This document shows, one piece after another, positions 10,673 to 21,690 of a stretch of DNA of 64,000 nucleotides. The DNA is from Ectobius pallidus. Its lineage: Eukaryota > Arthropoda > Insecta > Blattodea > Ectobiidae. The stretch lies in assembly GCA_964059195.1 (NCBI GenBank), contig CAXKWD010000007.1, forward strand, positions 54,597,620 through 54,661,619. The letters are read 5' to 3'. How positions within the stretch are numbered: position 1 is the first letter of the stretch; the number at the start of each line of letters is the position of its first letter. A program made the position numbers and the translations under genes. The notes below the pieces were generated by a model that saw only the letters and a program-made list of their open reading frames with translations, had not been told where the DNA came from and ran no database searches.

Positions 10673-11194
10673 ACCCTGTATAATATTATTCACTAAGAGA
10701 ATAACAATTTTTATCCAATTAGACTATTCATTGAGCTCAATGATATTTTAATATTTTAGATTTAATTGATGTACTTAATATACAATACTTACTTTTTAAA
10801 ATAACTTAATAAACCCACATTATTTCATAGTTTATTCAATTATTTTTCCTCTCTCTCATATAAACTTCAGCTTATTGTTATATTTAGTGGTATATAGGCG
10901 GATTTTACAAAACTACCATATAGGTACTGTATGTTTTGATGCAGAATTGAAACTTTTTGTGTGCCTAAATTTTCACAACCCTTTGTACAATTATATCCAT
11001 TGTGCTAGATGTAGTACCCGGAAGAAGTAGATGGGCACCACATACTGTTGTCACCAATGGTGCTGTGTGTTAGTTTCCCTGATTTGTTGCACCTACATAT
11101 GCCTGATTTATGATATTTCCTAATACTTTCTTGCCTTTTGCGTTAAGATGCAGACCATGAAACTGTAAAACTAATCAGTTTTGTTTGTTGTGTA
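10673..11194. other. non-coding AT-rich stretch
   Basis: I see no gene or repeat boundary here apart from the left flank of the hAT at 11195. Confidence 0.5.
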
Positions 11195-11777
11195 CAGCAG
11201 CATCACCAGGAATTTTATTAAGGGGAGCAAACTCAACATAATCACTAACACACTGATCCTTATTTATTTGGCTAAATTATACATTACTTTATAATAATGA
11301 GAATTAATTTACTATAATGAGCAAATGGTAGTATTACGACAATAATTTAAATAAGTGTACTGTGAACTAATTCCTGAATGAAGTTAATCAACATCCAAAT
11401 AAATACAAATGATACTTTATTATGATCAACCGAAAATCAATTTTGGACCTCAATTTCAAATGGTTAGGCTAAACACAACAATATTCACTTAGTTAACTAG
11501 AGCATAATTTTGAACCCCAGCTGAATTCGACGAGGCTACAAAGTTTGTTAAGTTAACAGATTGAGCTCTTTTGAGCAACGGCGTTGGTGTCGTATTATTA
11601 TAAATATATATTATAATTATAATTAGTTAATACTTGTTAAACTCATTATAAGGTAATTATATTTTTTTATACTCTCCATGTAACAACTGCAGGTTGACAA
11701 AGAGGCCAAATAAATGAATCCATAAGGCAATCCAGAGGGGGGCAGTTGTCCCCTTGCCCCCCATGCCGACGCCCATG
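11195..11777. mobile_element. small non-autonomous hAT with exact 8-bp TSD GTTGTGTA
   Basis: GTTGTGTA is found exactly at 11187..11194 and 11778..11785. The left end CAGCAGCATCACCAGG and the inverse of the right end, CATGGGCGTCGGCATG, match at 9 of 16 positions. Many mismatches are the CG to CA changes expected from CpG decay. The 583-bp body has no coding sequence. It splits the transposase-like fragment that resumes at 11778. Confidence 0.75.
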
Positions 11778-12240
11778 GTTGTGTATACAACAAAAAATGG
11801 TATATTGGTTTAGTTAATGAAGTAGATGCAGATGAAGGAGATGTAAGTGTAAGTGTAATTTCCTAAAAAGGTGCTAGTATTGTGTGGATGCAAGAGGAGA
11901 ACATTTCCAACATCTCTTGTGATGAGGTACGTGCTTATTTTCACTGCGATTTAACTGTAAATGTGAGAACCTGAATCATTACACCGATCACGGCTTTATT
12001 TGCGTAGATATTTCACCCGATTGCTCGGGAGCTGGTGCTGTGCCCGCCGCGATACAGAAACCCACGTAATTGGCCAACTCTTGCGTGGGACTTACTGTAC
12101 ATCATATCGTTGGCCAGAGAAAGAAGATAAGTGCTGGGTTCCATTCCAGATACTGCAACAGGTAGACAGCACCTCATATTTGATAAATGTACTGAAAATG
12201 AAACAGATATATTGCAAAGACTTCCATGTAACAAATTCCT
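11778..12240 (+). pseudogene. fragment(s) of an unnamed transposase-like gene related to TE-E
   Basis: After the hAT insertion the plus strand reads VYNKKWYIGLVNEVDADEGD and, after a stop, KGASIVWMQEENISNIS. A second part near 12105..12165 reads YRWPEKEDKCWVPFQILQQV. The WY/WW-x-G...VxE followed by HPKGP...W and a V/L-P motif resembles the C-terminal region of the gene in TE-E (FVTVAYDDSWW..., FLHPKGPA). The family's formal name is unknown to me. Stops and gaps show it is dead. The two pieces may come from different copies. Confidence 0.45.
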
Positions 12241-13124
12241 TCCCGGTCCTCAGTTGGAACATCATTGTAGCACCACCAGTCTGTACTACTAAATGTGATG
12301 CATAGGCCTACTACTTCATGAAGACCAAGTAGCCAACTATTCTAGAGTAACAGATCAATATAAATCAGTGTAACAATCTGTTAGCTCCATTTAAATTGTC
12401 CTTACAAATGTAATAGCCATGTTATTATATCTCTATTAACTGTGAATATTTACTTAACACCACTCATAAATATCTTTTATAATCAATACAGTACTTGATG
12501 CACATCTATAGGCCTATCTAAAATGACATCTGTGGTCTATTTTTACATTTGGATTGGCAATACACTTAATAATTTGGGTATTGAGCTGTTAACAAATTAA
12601 TGTAATGTAATGTAACAGGTCTGCTGCAAAAATATTATGTTTAACTTACTGTGTAAAAATGTTATAACTGTGGTAATAGATTTCTGTGCAGTTAATGGTA
12701 AGAACTGATTATAACACTGAATTACTATGGCTTGTAAGACTGTAGCTTCATAATTCTCTTGAAACTCGGTTCAACATAATATGTATGTAATCATACTCAA
12801 ATATTCTATTTTTACATATGTGCAGAAAAAAAATTCACCTAACAGAATCCCACAAGTTTTTTTTCTTTCTTTTGGATGGAAATTTCCTGCTCGTTCTAAT
12901 GATGCAAAGCATTTAGCTGTATCTAGTATACTTTTTGAGATATCATGGTCTTTATGAGGAGAGGCAACTGCCTCTTTATAGTTTCAATTTTTAAGTTTAC
13001 ATGCCCATAACAACATTTCTGTACGCGTTAGACAAATTCTGACACCAGATTTGAACTTAACAGTCATTTTTGCATTGGAATGAAAATGTGTTATGGTTCT
13101 GCTAACAACAACATAGGATATTAG
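12241..13124. other. non-coding stretch
   Basis: No gene was recognised. It contains two TAGGCCTA octamers (12303, 12509) and a short palindrome GAGGCAACTGCCTC near 12961. Confidence 0.5.
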
Positions 13125-15053
13125 TTGATACCACTAAGAAACTATTTTATCAAAATAAAATATTAAATTCAGGTAATTCCACTAAATCTCTCTGGAAGGT
13201 AGTTTCCGGACTAACCAAGGATAAAGGTAAAATGTCTAACTTATCTATTAATGTTGATGGCTGTGTTACGTCAAATCCTTATATCATTGCTAATTCTTTT
13301 AATACGTTTTTTAAATCAGTACCAGAACAAATTGTTAGTCAATTATCCTCGCATGATGAATCTGTAGTTAATATTGATGCCAATATTAACCCAAACGACT
13401 TTTTCCTCTATCCATTCACAGAAGAGGAATTTTATGAATTAATGAAATTGAAACTGAAAAATAAGTATTCTTCGGGACCCGATGAGATACAGTGTTTTTT
13501 GTTGAGACGAATTTTAAATGTTATTGTGAAACCTGTCACATATTTAGTTAATCTTTCCTTTTGCTCTGGAAAGTTTCCACAGATTCTGAAGTTAGGAAAG
13601 GTTGTTCCAATTTATAAGAAGGGAAGTCCTCTTGAGAAAACAAATTATCGGCCTGTAACTGTACCTTATTGCTTTTCCATTATGTTTGAATACTGTTTTC
13701 TTAACAGACTGGTTAGTTACCTTAATTCCAAAGGTATTTTATCTGACTATCAACATGGTTTTCGTACTAATAGATCTACATTATCTGCAATAAATTATTT
13801 TTATGACAAATTGATATCTTATAATGAGAATGGTGAATGCCCTATTGGTATATTCTGCGATCTTAGTAGAGCTTTTGATTGTGTAAAACATAATTTATTG
13901 TTGTCTAAATTGTCAGAATATAATATAAATGGTGTCCCACTTAAATGGATTCAATCCTACCTTTCTAATAGAAGTCAATATGTAAAACTGTTTCATTACA
14001 AGAATGGTTTGATGTCGTCTGTAATGTCAAAAACTGTGAATGTTGACCTTGGAGTTCCTCAAGGCTCCGTTTTGGGCCCTTTATTATTTATTTTATATGT
14101 AAATGATATTTTTAAAGCTATTCCTCAACATATTTCATGTACTATGTATGCTGACGACTTTTCTTTAATTCTGTCACACAAATGTCAAAATTCTCTAACT
14201 GATATATGCAATAACTTATTAAATGATGTTTACAAGTGGTTTTGTACAAACTCACTGCATTTGAATCCAAGTAAGACGTTATTTATGCATTTTCATAATT
14301 CACAAAAAAAGTTAGAAGACATCAATTTATATTTAAACGGTAACTCCCTTCCAAACTCGAAGTCTGTTACATTTTTAGGGCTGATTATAGATGAAAATTT
14401 GAATTTTAAAAATCATTGTAAGTCAATAATATCGAAACTCCATTCTATAGTGTATATTTTCAGAAATGTGAGAAATGTACTAAATCAAATACAGCTTCTA
14501 TCATTATATTTTGCTCATGTTGAGAGTCGTATGAGGTATGGCATTGGTTTTTGGGGCTGGTCCACTTTAGCTCCTAATGTTTTTCAGGCACAAAAAAGAA
14601 TCGTTAGATGTATGGCTCGTTTACACCCTACACAATCATGTAAAGAGTATTTTAAAAGTCTTAATATAATGACCATGCCTAGTCTGTTCATATATGAATT
14701 GTGTATGTATACATTTCATAAACGAAATGAATTTACATTGAATATGAGTTTACATAATTTTAATACAAGACACTGCAATGATTTTCATGTACCTTTTAGA
14801 AGGCTTAAATCAGGCTGTAAATCTCCGAATGTACTTGGTCCTAAACTATTTAACAACCTTCCAGTGGTTATTAGGAATGCAAATAATGTTTCAGTCTTTA
14901 AGAGGAATCTAAAAGAATTTCTGATTGAAAAATGTTTCTATTGTGTTGATGATTACTTAAACCTCCATTAATTAATTATAGACTAGGCTTATTGACTATT
15001 CCTATGCAATGTATATTGTCTATTGGAAAATAAACTGATTGATTGATTGATTC
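13125..15053 (+). mobile_element. LINE-A, 5'-truncated non-LTR retrotransposon
   Basis: The segment starts inside the linker between endonuclease and RT (in-frame reading from about 13130, KILNSGNSTKSLWKVVSGLT) and ends with AATAAACTGATTGATTGATTGATT at about 15029..15052, an ATTG-type 3' tail. Truncation at the 5' end and a microsatellite tail are standard for target-primed reverse transcription products of the CR1/jockey group. Confidence 0.85.
13232..14971 (+). CDS. LINE-A ORF2, reverse transcriptase (intact frame, endonuclease missing)
   Basis: A 579-residue uninterrupted frame. The RT fingers region includes SSGPDEIQ (80-87) and VVPIYKKG...NYRPVTV (124-144). The palm has CDLSRAFDCVKHNLL with Asp210, then GVPQGSVLGPLLF (274-286) and YADDFS with the catalytic pair at 308-309. 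The C-terminal part has LGLIIDENL, FWGWS and the LFNNLP..I tail of CR1/jockey-type proteins. The protein copies LINE RNA at a nicked target, but this copy lacks the AP endonuclease, so it could not move on its own. The frame probably extends upstream to about 13130. The absence of any stop suggests a fairly young copy. Confidence 0.9.
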   Translation: MSNLSINVDGCVTSNPYIIANSFNTFFKSVPEQIVSQLSSHDESVVNIDANINPNDFFLYPFTEEEFYELMKLKLKNKYSSGPDEIQCFLLRRILNVIVKPVTYLVNLSFCSGKFPQILKLGKVVPIYKKGSPLEKTNYRPVTVPYCFSIMFEYCFLNRLVSYLNSKGILSDYQHGFRTNRSTLSAINYFYDKLISYNENGECPIGIFCDLSRAFDCVKHNLLLSKLSEYNINGVPLKWIQSYLSNRSQYVKLFHYKNGLMSSVMSKTVNVDLGVPQGSVLGPLLFILYVNDIFKAIPQHISCTMYADDFSLILSHKCQNSLTDICNNLLNDVYKWFCTNSLHLNPSKTLFMHFHNSQKKLEDINLYLNGNSLPNSKSVTFLGLIIDENLNFKNHCKSIISKLHSIVYIFRNVRNVLNQIQLLSLYFAHVESRMRYGIGFWGWSTLAPNVFQAQKRIVRCMARLHPTQSCKEYFKSLNIMTMPSLFIYELCMYTFHKRNEFTLNMSLHNFNTRHCNDFHVPFRRLKSGCKSPNVLGPKLFNNLPVVIRNANNVSVFKRNLKEFLIEKCFYCVDDYLNLH

Positions 15054-16122
15054 ACAGGCATGGTACAAGCAAAAATTTAACAGTCTGCACACATAACCTA
15101 CTCCTGTCCCGAATATATTGTTCCTAAAACATGATATTTTCAAAGAAGCGTATTTCCGAATCTACAATAGGTATAACAGACAGGAAGCTAAAAATTCATA
15201 TCTTTGTTTCTCATGCATATGGGAACCACACTACAATTTTTCATCAAAACCTGAAACTGGAGGGTTATATTTCACTTTTTTTTCTGGATGAATTGAGATG
15301 GAATGACCCAGTAACTGACGGCCATGTTATCGTCTTGACTTAGAATTCTGGGTAACAGGTTAACCTACATGACAAACTTCGCAGGAGATATAATATGGCA
15401 CATTTTCAAAACGCGTTAATTCAGTATGCCCTACTAAACTAATACCACTGTTCATAACCTAACATAACCTAACCTAACTGCCACTAAAATCGAATCTACC
15501 TGTCACTACTTAACTTAATGCAAGAAGGACAGTTTGGTATCCTGCTTCACTCAGAACCATAATATGGCTGGCATGTTTTATGCATAATAAAAATGAATTG
15601 AAAGTAGATAAAAATACATGAAAAAGTTTAAAATACGACTAGTTTCGCCTCTTAATCAATTCTTTTAACAAAAGTAAGTACATTTAATGATGTGTTGATT
15701 TCCAAAAAAGGAAAATTGTAATGTCAAGGAGATAGGGCTCTCGCCTCATTCTTTAAATTCCTATTAGTAATTCAGTTTTTTTTTTCTAAATTGATTTTCT
15801 GAGATTGCTTAAGTTATTTCTACTTTCTACATCGGTTAATAGTTTTAGAAACAGTATTATTCAGAAGTTCACAGACAGTTACGAAACTTAGATGAGAAAA
15901 GAGGAATACGTATAAATAACAATTAGGGAATTAGCAAATCTTGCTACCAAAAATATACAACTGTAACTGTAATATTTATCTCTATAGCTCTGTAGCATTC
16001 TGATTGGTGGATTCTGCAACTAGCTATTGCTGTCTACTAAATTCATTCAGCTCTCGTATTATATATTATTTCTTCAACTTAATGCCAAGAGTGAATTGTA
16101 TATACCACTATATACCACTATG
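15054..16122. other. non-coding stretch with a dispersed CCTAA-rich repeat
   Basis: Around 15420..15540 a sequence of the type TTCAGTATGCCCTACTAAAC, followed by CATAACCTAACATAACCTAA and TGCCACT, recurs in variant form near 24725..24835, 28895..29005, 46790..46850 and 47000..47095. It is probably a small dispersed element. No protein was recognised in the 70-codon frame at 15131..15343. Confidence 0.55.
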
Positions 16123-17013
16123 CAGTGGCGGTTTCTCCTATGTGCTGCAGTGCTGCAGCACACAGCTTGTTTTCTGCTCGTCGTATAATGTTATTTTCAA
16201 ACGCAATATTATTTTTTTTTGCGTAGATTTTGAACTTGGCGCGTCCACGCGAGAATTTCTTAACTGGTAGCTTGGGAGTCAAGAGTCGGCAATGTGAATA
16301 TTATCTTTTCCGCCTCGTGAATGCACTTTGCGAACAGCGCAGCGTTCGTAGGGTGTGACGTCATGCTCAACCTTGACTGCAGGGAGTATATGGGAGTTTT
16401 AACCTGCATAATGCGCTGCGGCAGCGGCAACCAGAGTGGGATTCTCACCGTCTCACAGGCGGGCACGCTGTGAGAAGATCTTCCACCATCTGACGGTAGG
16501 GGACCGTGATGTAGCGAGTAAGCAATGCTTTTCATCTTCACCGCCAAATTCGAATGTGTTAAATTCAGAAAAACCCGGATTCCACAACCCCGATTAAGTA
16601 TTCTGTCGCACTGGGAACACTAAGCGACTTCCTCTACCTTGATCATTAAAAATACTATTTTCTCGTCTCTTATTCCATTTCGGGGAACTCTCATGCGATT
16701 TTCCCTGCCCTAATTATTATTATTATTATTTATTAATATTATTATCATTATTAATATTATTATTGTTATTATTAATTTTTATTTTAATTTTTGCTATTTT
16801 CTCTCGTCACACAACTCACACAACATTCGACGAGACGAGAGAAATTAGCAAAAAAATAATTAGGGCAGAGAAAATCGCGTGAGAGTTCCCAGAGATGGAT
16901 TAAGAGACGAGCAGTTTAGATAGGCCTACTAATAATTTTTAAAAATATTTTAAGTTTGCTGTATGAAATAGTATTTGCAGCACACTTTCATTTTGAGCCA
17001 CGAGCCGCTACTG
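16123..17013. mobile_element. non-autonomous hAT (891 bp), exact 8-bp TSD CCACTATG
   Basis: CAGTGGCGG at the left end and CCGCTACTG at the right end are inverted. CCACTATG flanks both sides exactly (16115..16122, 17014..17021). Inside, about 16655..16715 and 16850..16910 form a long imperfect hairpin (TCGTCTCTTATTCCAT / ATGGATTAAGAGACGA) around an ATT microsatellite. No coding sequence. Confidence 0.9.
16713..16800. repeat. ATT/TTA microsatellite
   Basis: Imperfect (ATT)n, about 85 bp, forming the loop of the hairpin inside the hAT at 16123..17013. Confidence 0.85.
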
Positions 17014-17118
17014 CCACTATGTATATACCACTACAGTAATTATATACTTCTTATTTAGTTAAGGCATTATTAGAAGGGACACTATCAGGGTTTTCTGATT
17101 CCTACATTGCTCTCAAAC

Positions 17119-17397
17119 TGCCACTTGATACTATCGGTCAAGCATGAGAAAAACTCTGAGCAGCACGAGGAGGGGTACGTGACATCATACCATGCTACTA
17201 TTCACTAAGAAAGCACTGTCACTTTGCAGCTTGGAACACACTGCACACTGGAGGCTAATGTTTACAACGCGCTTACAATAGAGAGGCTAGTCTTTTCTCT
17301 GCCCAATCAGAACTCCAGTACCCACCTGCTTGTGAACCAACCCCTCTCACCGCACTCCGGTAACAGAGATTTACTCATGCTTGGCCGACAGTAGTTA
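17119..17397. mobile_element. small inverted-repeat element (MITE), boundaries approximate
   Basis: TATCGGTCAAGCATGAG near 17125 and its inverse CTCATGCTTGGCCGACAGTA near 17380..17396 bracket about 275 bp of GC-richer non-coding sequence. I could not settle the target duplication; TA or TTA is possible. Confidence 0.5.
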
Positions 17398-17795
17398 AAT
17401 AGGTCTCTTGTCCACTTTTGTGGTTAATTGCATTAAATCACTTTTATAATATTTATTGTTCATGTGAATTTTGGGATTATATCCCCTTTTAGAATATTTA
17501 GGATTTTCTAGTTAGTTGATCAACAACTGATATTGACAGTTGCATACTAAATGTGGTCATGGAGTCCATCTCAACTTTCGAGGAAAGAAGACACTGGCAG
17601 ATCTGGTTGCAGAGGAGTTGAAGTGTAATATACTAGATTGTAACAGGCCTATTCCTGTCATAGATGGTGGCTCGACTCGTTTTTTAGGGGGAATCTAAGT
17701 GAAAGAATCCAACAGCTTAGACCTATATGCATATCTCAAGTCAATAATAGTAATACACTAAGGCCTATAGCTAGAAATAATAAATCATTTTCACT

Positions 17796-18992
17796 ATTTC
17801 ATCAAAACATATGGGGGCTTGAAAATAAAATTGAAGAATTTAACTTAGCCATTCAGGATACAATTAATTCTAATAAACAGGAAATTCAAGTTATTTGTCT
17901 AACGGAACACCACTGTGCAGAAACAGATCTGGAACAATTAAAAATTGATAACTTTTCACTATGTTCAAAATTTTGTAGACATTCCATAAAATGTGGAGGT
18001 GTGAGTATATTTATCAAAAGAAACTTACATTTCAGTGATATAGACACAAGTTCTTTTTGTAAAGAACAGGATTTTGAATTTAATTTGATATACTTCTTGA
18101 TTTCATGTTTTAATCCATAATGATGACAATTGAAGGAATCGTAATTTTTAACGGAAAATGGAAACTGTTAAAAATTACGATTCCTTCAATTGTCATCATT
18201 AAGGATTTTGAATGTGGTTCAGCCAGATTGGATTTTGACAATGATACATTTGTAATACTAACCATTTACAGGGCACCATCAGGTAATTTCAATTATTTTG
18301 TAAATCAGTTAGAAAGGGTTCTTAATTCACTGTATAGTACTAATGTAAATATTATACTGTGTGGGGACTTTAATGTAGATTTCTCAATTGATAGTGAGAA
18401 GAAGATCAGACTGATATCTTTATTGGGTAGCTATAATCTAGATTTCATAGTAAACTTTCCAACGAGAATTCAGAACGACTCCCAAACAACAATAGATAAT
18501 ATATTCATAGATATAGAAAAACATTTTAATTTTAAAATATTTCCAATATTAAATGGATTATCAGATCATGATGCACAAATGTTAGTGCTGAACAACATTA
18601 AAGTAAATTCGAACAGTAAACATGCTCATAGTAATATGACTAGAGTAATGAATGACGATTCAATTTTAAATTTCAAACAAGATCTTGCGAATGAAAACTG
18701 GGAATCTATGTTATCCTATGACAAAGTAGATAGTAAATTAAGTGAATTCCTAAACATAGTGTCACGACATTTTGAGGCAAATTTTCCAAAAAAGAAAACG
18801 GCTAATTTACCTAATTCAAGGAATAACAAATGGTTAACTGTTGGTATTAAAATATCATGTGCAAACAAAAGAGAGCTCTACCTAAAATATAGAACCAGTA
18901 ACAACCAAACTCATAAGGAATACTATAAAAAGTATTGCAACATACTGAAAAAAGTAATCAAAGAAGCAAAAATGGAAATTTTTCACAAGTAA
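17796..18992 (+). pseudogene. LINE-B ORF2, AP endonuclease domain (broken)
   Basis: The first block reads FHQNIWGLENKIEEFNLAIQ and EIQVICLTEHH, with Asn and the catalytic Glu of the apurinic-like endonuclease. The second block, open from 18120, has LTIYRAPSGN, CGDFNVDF (catalytic Asp) and LSDHDAQM (the SDH signature near 18558). Two breaks are visible. A 134-bp hairpin insertion at 18079..18212 interrupts the domain between the CKEQDFE and CGSARLDF segments. A one-base shift near 18970..18985 puts the RT in another frame. The domain would nick target DNA to prime reverse transcription. Confidence 0.85.
18079..18212. repeat. hairpin insertion with perfect 35-bp arms and an 11-bp direct duplication
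   Basis: Arms 18118..18152 and 18167..18201 are perfect inverse complements (35 bp) around a 14-nt loop. The direct duplication AGGATTTTGAA lies at 18068..18078 and 18202..18212. Removing one copy plus the intervening 123 bp restores the endonuclease frame. It resembles a minute fold-back insertion or a repair product. Confidence 0.9.
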
Positions 18993-20505
18993 TTAATAAA
19001 TCAAATAATAAAGTTAAGACTGTATGGAATATAATAAAAAACGAAACAGGGAGAACAAAGGGAAACAATGATTGTACCGGTACATCATTAATATACCAAG
19101 ACATAAAACTAGATAATTTATCAGACATTACAAATGCTTTTAATAGTCACTTTATAAATATTGCAGAGAAATGTATTCCTATACATAATATTAACATTAA
19201 GGCAGTAGACCTACTAACAAAATCTACAGTTTGGAACCATAGATTTCAATTGAACCTGACTTCTCACATAGAAATTGAAAATATAATTAAGTCTCTCAAA
19301 AGTAAAAGCTCGTCTGGATGGGATGAGATAAGTAATAAGTTATTAAAAAGCTACTCATCGGAACTCAGTAAACCTCTTAGTCACATATGCAATTGTTCAT
19401 TAGAAAATGGAATATTTCCAGAAAGACTGAAGCATGCTATTGTTAAGCCCCTTTTTAAAAAAGGTGACAAAAATCTACCATCAAATTATAGACCTATATC
19501 GCTCTTAACCTCATTTTCAAAAGTTTTTGAAAAAGTCATGTACAACCACATAATACACTATCTTAATTTGAATGACATTCTTACTTCATCTCAGTTTGGA
19601 TTTAGAAGTGGCATGTCCACTGAGAATGCTACATTTCAACTTACTACAGAAATACTGGAAGCGTTAGATAAAAAGAAATATGCTCTGGGAATTTTCTGCG
19701 ACTTAGCTAAAGCGTTTGACTGTATAAATCATGAAATATTACTTCAAAAATTGGATCATTATGGGTTCGATAATTTAACACTTAAGTGGTTCAAATCATA
19801 TCTTTCTGATAGAACTCAAAAGGTAATAATAAATGGAAATGAATCTAACTTAGGGGTTGTTAAGAATGGGGTACCTCAGGGATCAATACTAGGACCTTTG
19901 CTCTTTTTAATTTTCATTAATGACTTGCCCTATAACTTAAGTGACGAATCAAAGGTATTGCTCTTCGCAGATGATACTAGTGTACTTGTAACAGGAACGT
20001 CTCAAGAACATTTATCAAGAATAGCTACAAAGGCTTTTCAAGAGTTAAACACATGGTTTCTAGCTAATAAAATCACACTTAATATTGATAAGACCCATTT
20101 TATACAATTTAGAACAAAAAACAGATGTATCTCAAATCTTGAAATTAATTATGGAACACAAATCATACAAGAAATTAGCAATGTAAAATTTTTAGGACTG
20201 CAAATTGACCAAAATCTTGACTGGAAGACACACATAGAAATGATAAGTCCAAAACTGAGTTCAGCGTGCTTTGCTTTAAGAATTTTGAATAATATATTAA
20301 AACAGGATGCATTACTTATGGTATATTTTGCATATTTTCACTCGGTAATGAGGTACGGGATCATATTCTGGGGCAACTCTTCCCATAGGGAGAAAATATT
20401 TAGATTACAAAAGCGGGCAATAAGAATAATATGTGGAAAGAAAAAAAGAGAATCTTGTAAACCGCAAGAAAAATTAAAAATCCTCACTCTTACAGGGGAA
20501 TATAT
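18935..20505 (+). CDS. LINE-B ORF2, reverse transcriptase (partial, interrupted)
   Basis: Open frame whose LINE-derived part ends at 20505, where the element 20506..23181 begins. Residue positions counted from 18935: SSSGWDEISNKLLK (126-139), NYRPISLLTSFSKVFEKVMY (184-203), CDLAKAFDCINHEIL with Asp256, NGVPQGSILGPLLF (311-324), and FADDTSVLV with the catalytic pair at 346-347. It continues with VKFLGLQIDQNLDWKTHI and FWGNS...RLQKRAIRIICG. The C-terminal end is at 23182..23482 in the same sense. The ATG at 18935 is not the true start, because RT is fused to the endonuclease in the family. Confidence 0.9.
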
Positions 20506-20999
20506 GGGACTGTCCATTGTTAGTATCAGGACACTTTGGTTGAAATTTAAACTTCATAATTTGAAGTACAGTGTGATATTTGACTTACAGAAAACAATTT
20601 TGCTGTATACATCTTGAACACCACTCTTAGTTTCTATTCCCAGTCTCTTATTTGGGATTGATGGCAAAAATATACTGTTTATTGTTCATTTTTGTTTTGT
20701 TAGTATACGGACGAGGAAATAAGGTTAAAAAATTTGAATGAATTATTGTAAAAGTTCCTCCTAATTTACTGCAGGTATTCAAATTTTGCTTAAAGCAGTT
20801 GAATCATACACTATTCAAGACTCAGTTGGTATATTTTGTTTTATGGATTTTTAATTTTAATACTTTGTAATACTAGTAATTGTAACTGCATGTGCGTTAG
20901 TATCCGGACAGTTAGTATCAGGACAAAATGTCTTTCAAATGGATGAACATATTACAGTCAAATTATAATTGTAACTAATGTCATTATTAAGTGCCAGTA

Positions 21000-21520
21000 T
21001 GGTACTTTATGAGATTGTGTGTGGGGGACGGAAAAATGTCTGTCCGTCTGTCTGCCTGTCTGTCCATGTGTCTGTACGCACAATAATTCAAATACGCTTT
21101 ATCGGATTTTCATGAAACTTGGTATATGCATTTATAATGTCCATGGGAAGAACCCTATTGATATTGAACGAAATCGGTTCCCCGGTACCGGCGTCAAACC
21201 CAATTTAGTGTTTTTATTTAAAAGCGCCATAACTCAAATCCGCTTTATCGGATTTTCATGAAACTTGGTATACACATTTATAATGTCCATGGGAAGACGT
21301 CTGTTGATATTGGACCAAATCGGTTGGCCGGTACCGGAATAATGCCCAATTTAGTGCATTGTTATGGTATTATATAACAAAAGCCCCATAACTCAAATGT
21401 GATTTATCAGATTTTCATGAAACTTGGTATAAGCATTTATAACGTCCATGGCAAGAAGTCTATTAATTTTTGACCTAATCGGTTGACTAGTACCAGAGTA
21501 ACAACTAATTAAAGGTCACA
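21000..21520. repeat. GTCTGTCTG run and three degenerate repeats of about 145 bp
   Basis: A (GTCTGTCC) run at 21039..21075 precedes three diverged units. Each contains ATTTTCATGAAACTTGGTAT, then CATTTATAA...GTCCATGG and a GGTACCGG-like box (near 21105, 21250 and 21410). This type of sequence is common as a dispersed repeat in insects. It lies inside the element 20506..23181. Confidence 0.75.
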
Positions 21521-21602
21521 TGTTTTTTAATTCTTGTCTAACGGTATAATTTGACAGTTAACACTATTCCTTCACATACGCTTATCAAACAACACGGTCA
21601 TA

Positions 21603-21690
21603 CTGACTGAGTTGGCCAAATGGTAACATCTTGGACTCGTATTCTGGAGGTCCCCGGATCAAATCCCGGAACCGGTCAATTTGACATGGA
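21603..21690 (+). ncRNA. tRNA-derived SINE head (tRNA-Thr CGT-like)
   Basis: A box-A-like GTTGGCCAAATGG (from 21611) and a box-B-like GGATCAAATCC (21656..21666) have the right spacing for an internal RNA polymerase III promoter. Between them, TTGGA CTCGTAT TCTGG can form a weak anticodon arm with CGT in the loop. The acceptor ends do not pair well, so this is a SINE head or tRNA pseudogene rather than a working tRNA. A T-rich run follows from about 21690. Confidence 0.6.

Larger units (their letters stand above)
17560..20505 (+). mobile_element. LINE-B, main part (endonuclease and RT)
   Basis: A CR1/jockey-type LINE whose body runs from about 17560, with the endonuclease recognisable from 17796, to 20505. 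It is then split by the element 20506..23181 and resumes at 23182. A second, more decayed copy is LINE-I at 53560..56690. 3' tail fragments of a related copy lie at 31045..31247 and perhaps 26960..27025. Confidence 0.85.

Noticed and set aside
15455..15475. Interstitial telomere array (CCTAA)n
   Set aside because: Only two or three imperfect units, always embedded in the same dispersed repeat.
21603..21677. Functional tRNA gene
   Set aside because: Acceptor stem and several conserved positions do not pair. It is better described as a SINE head.
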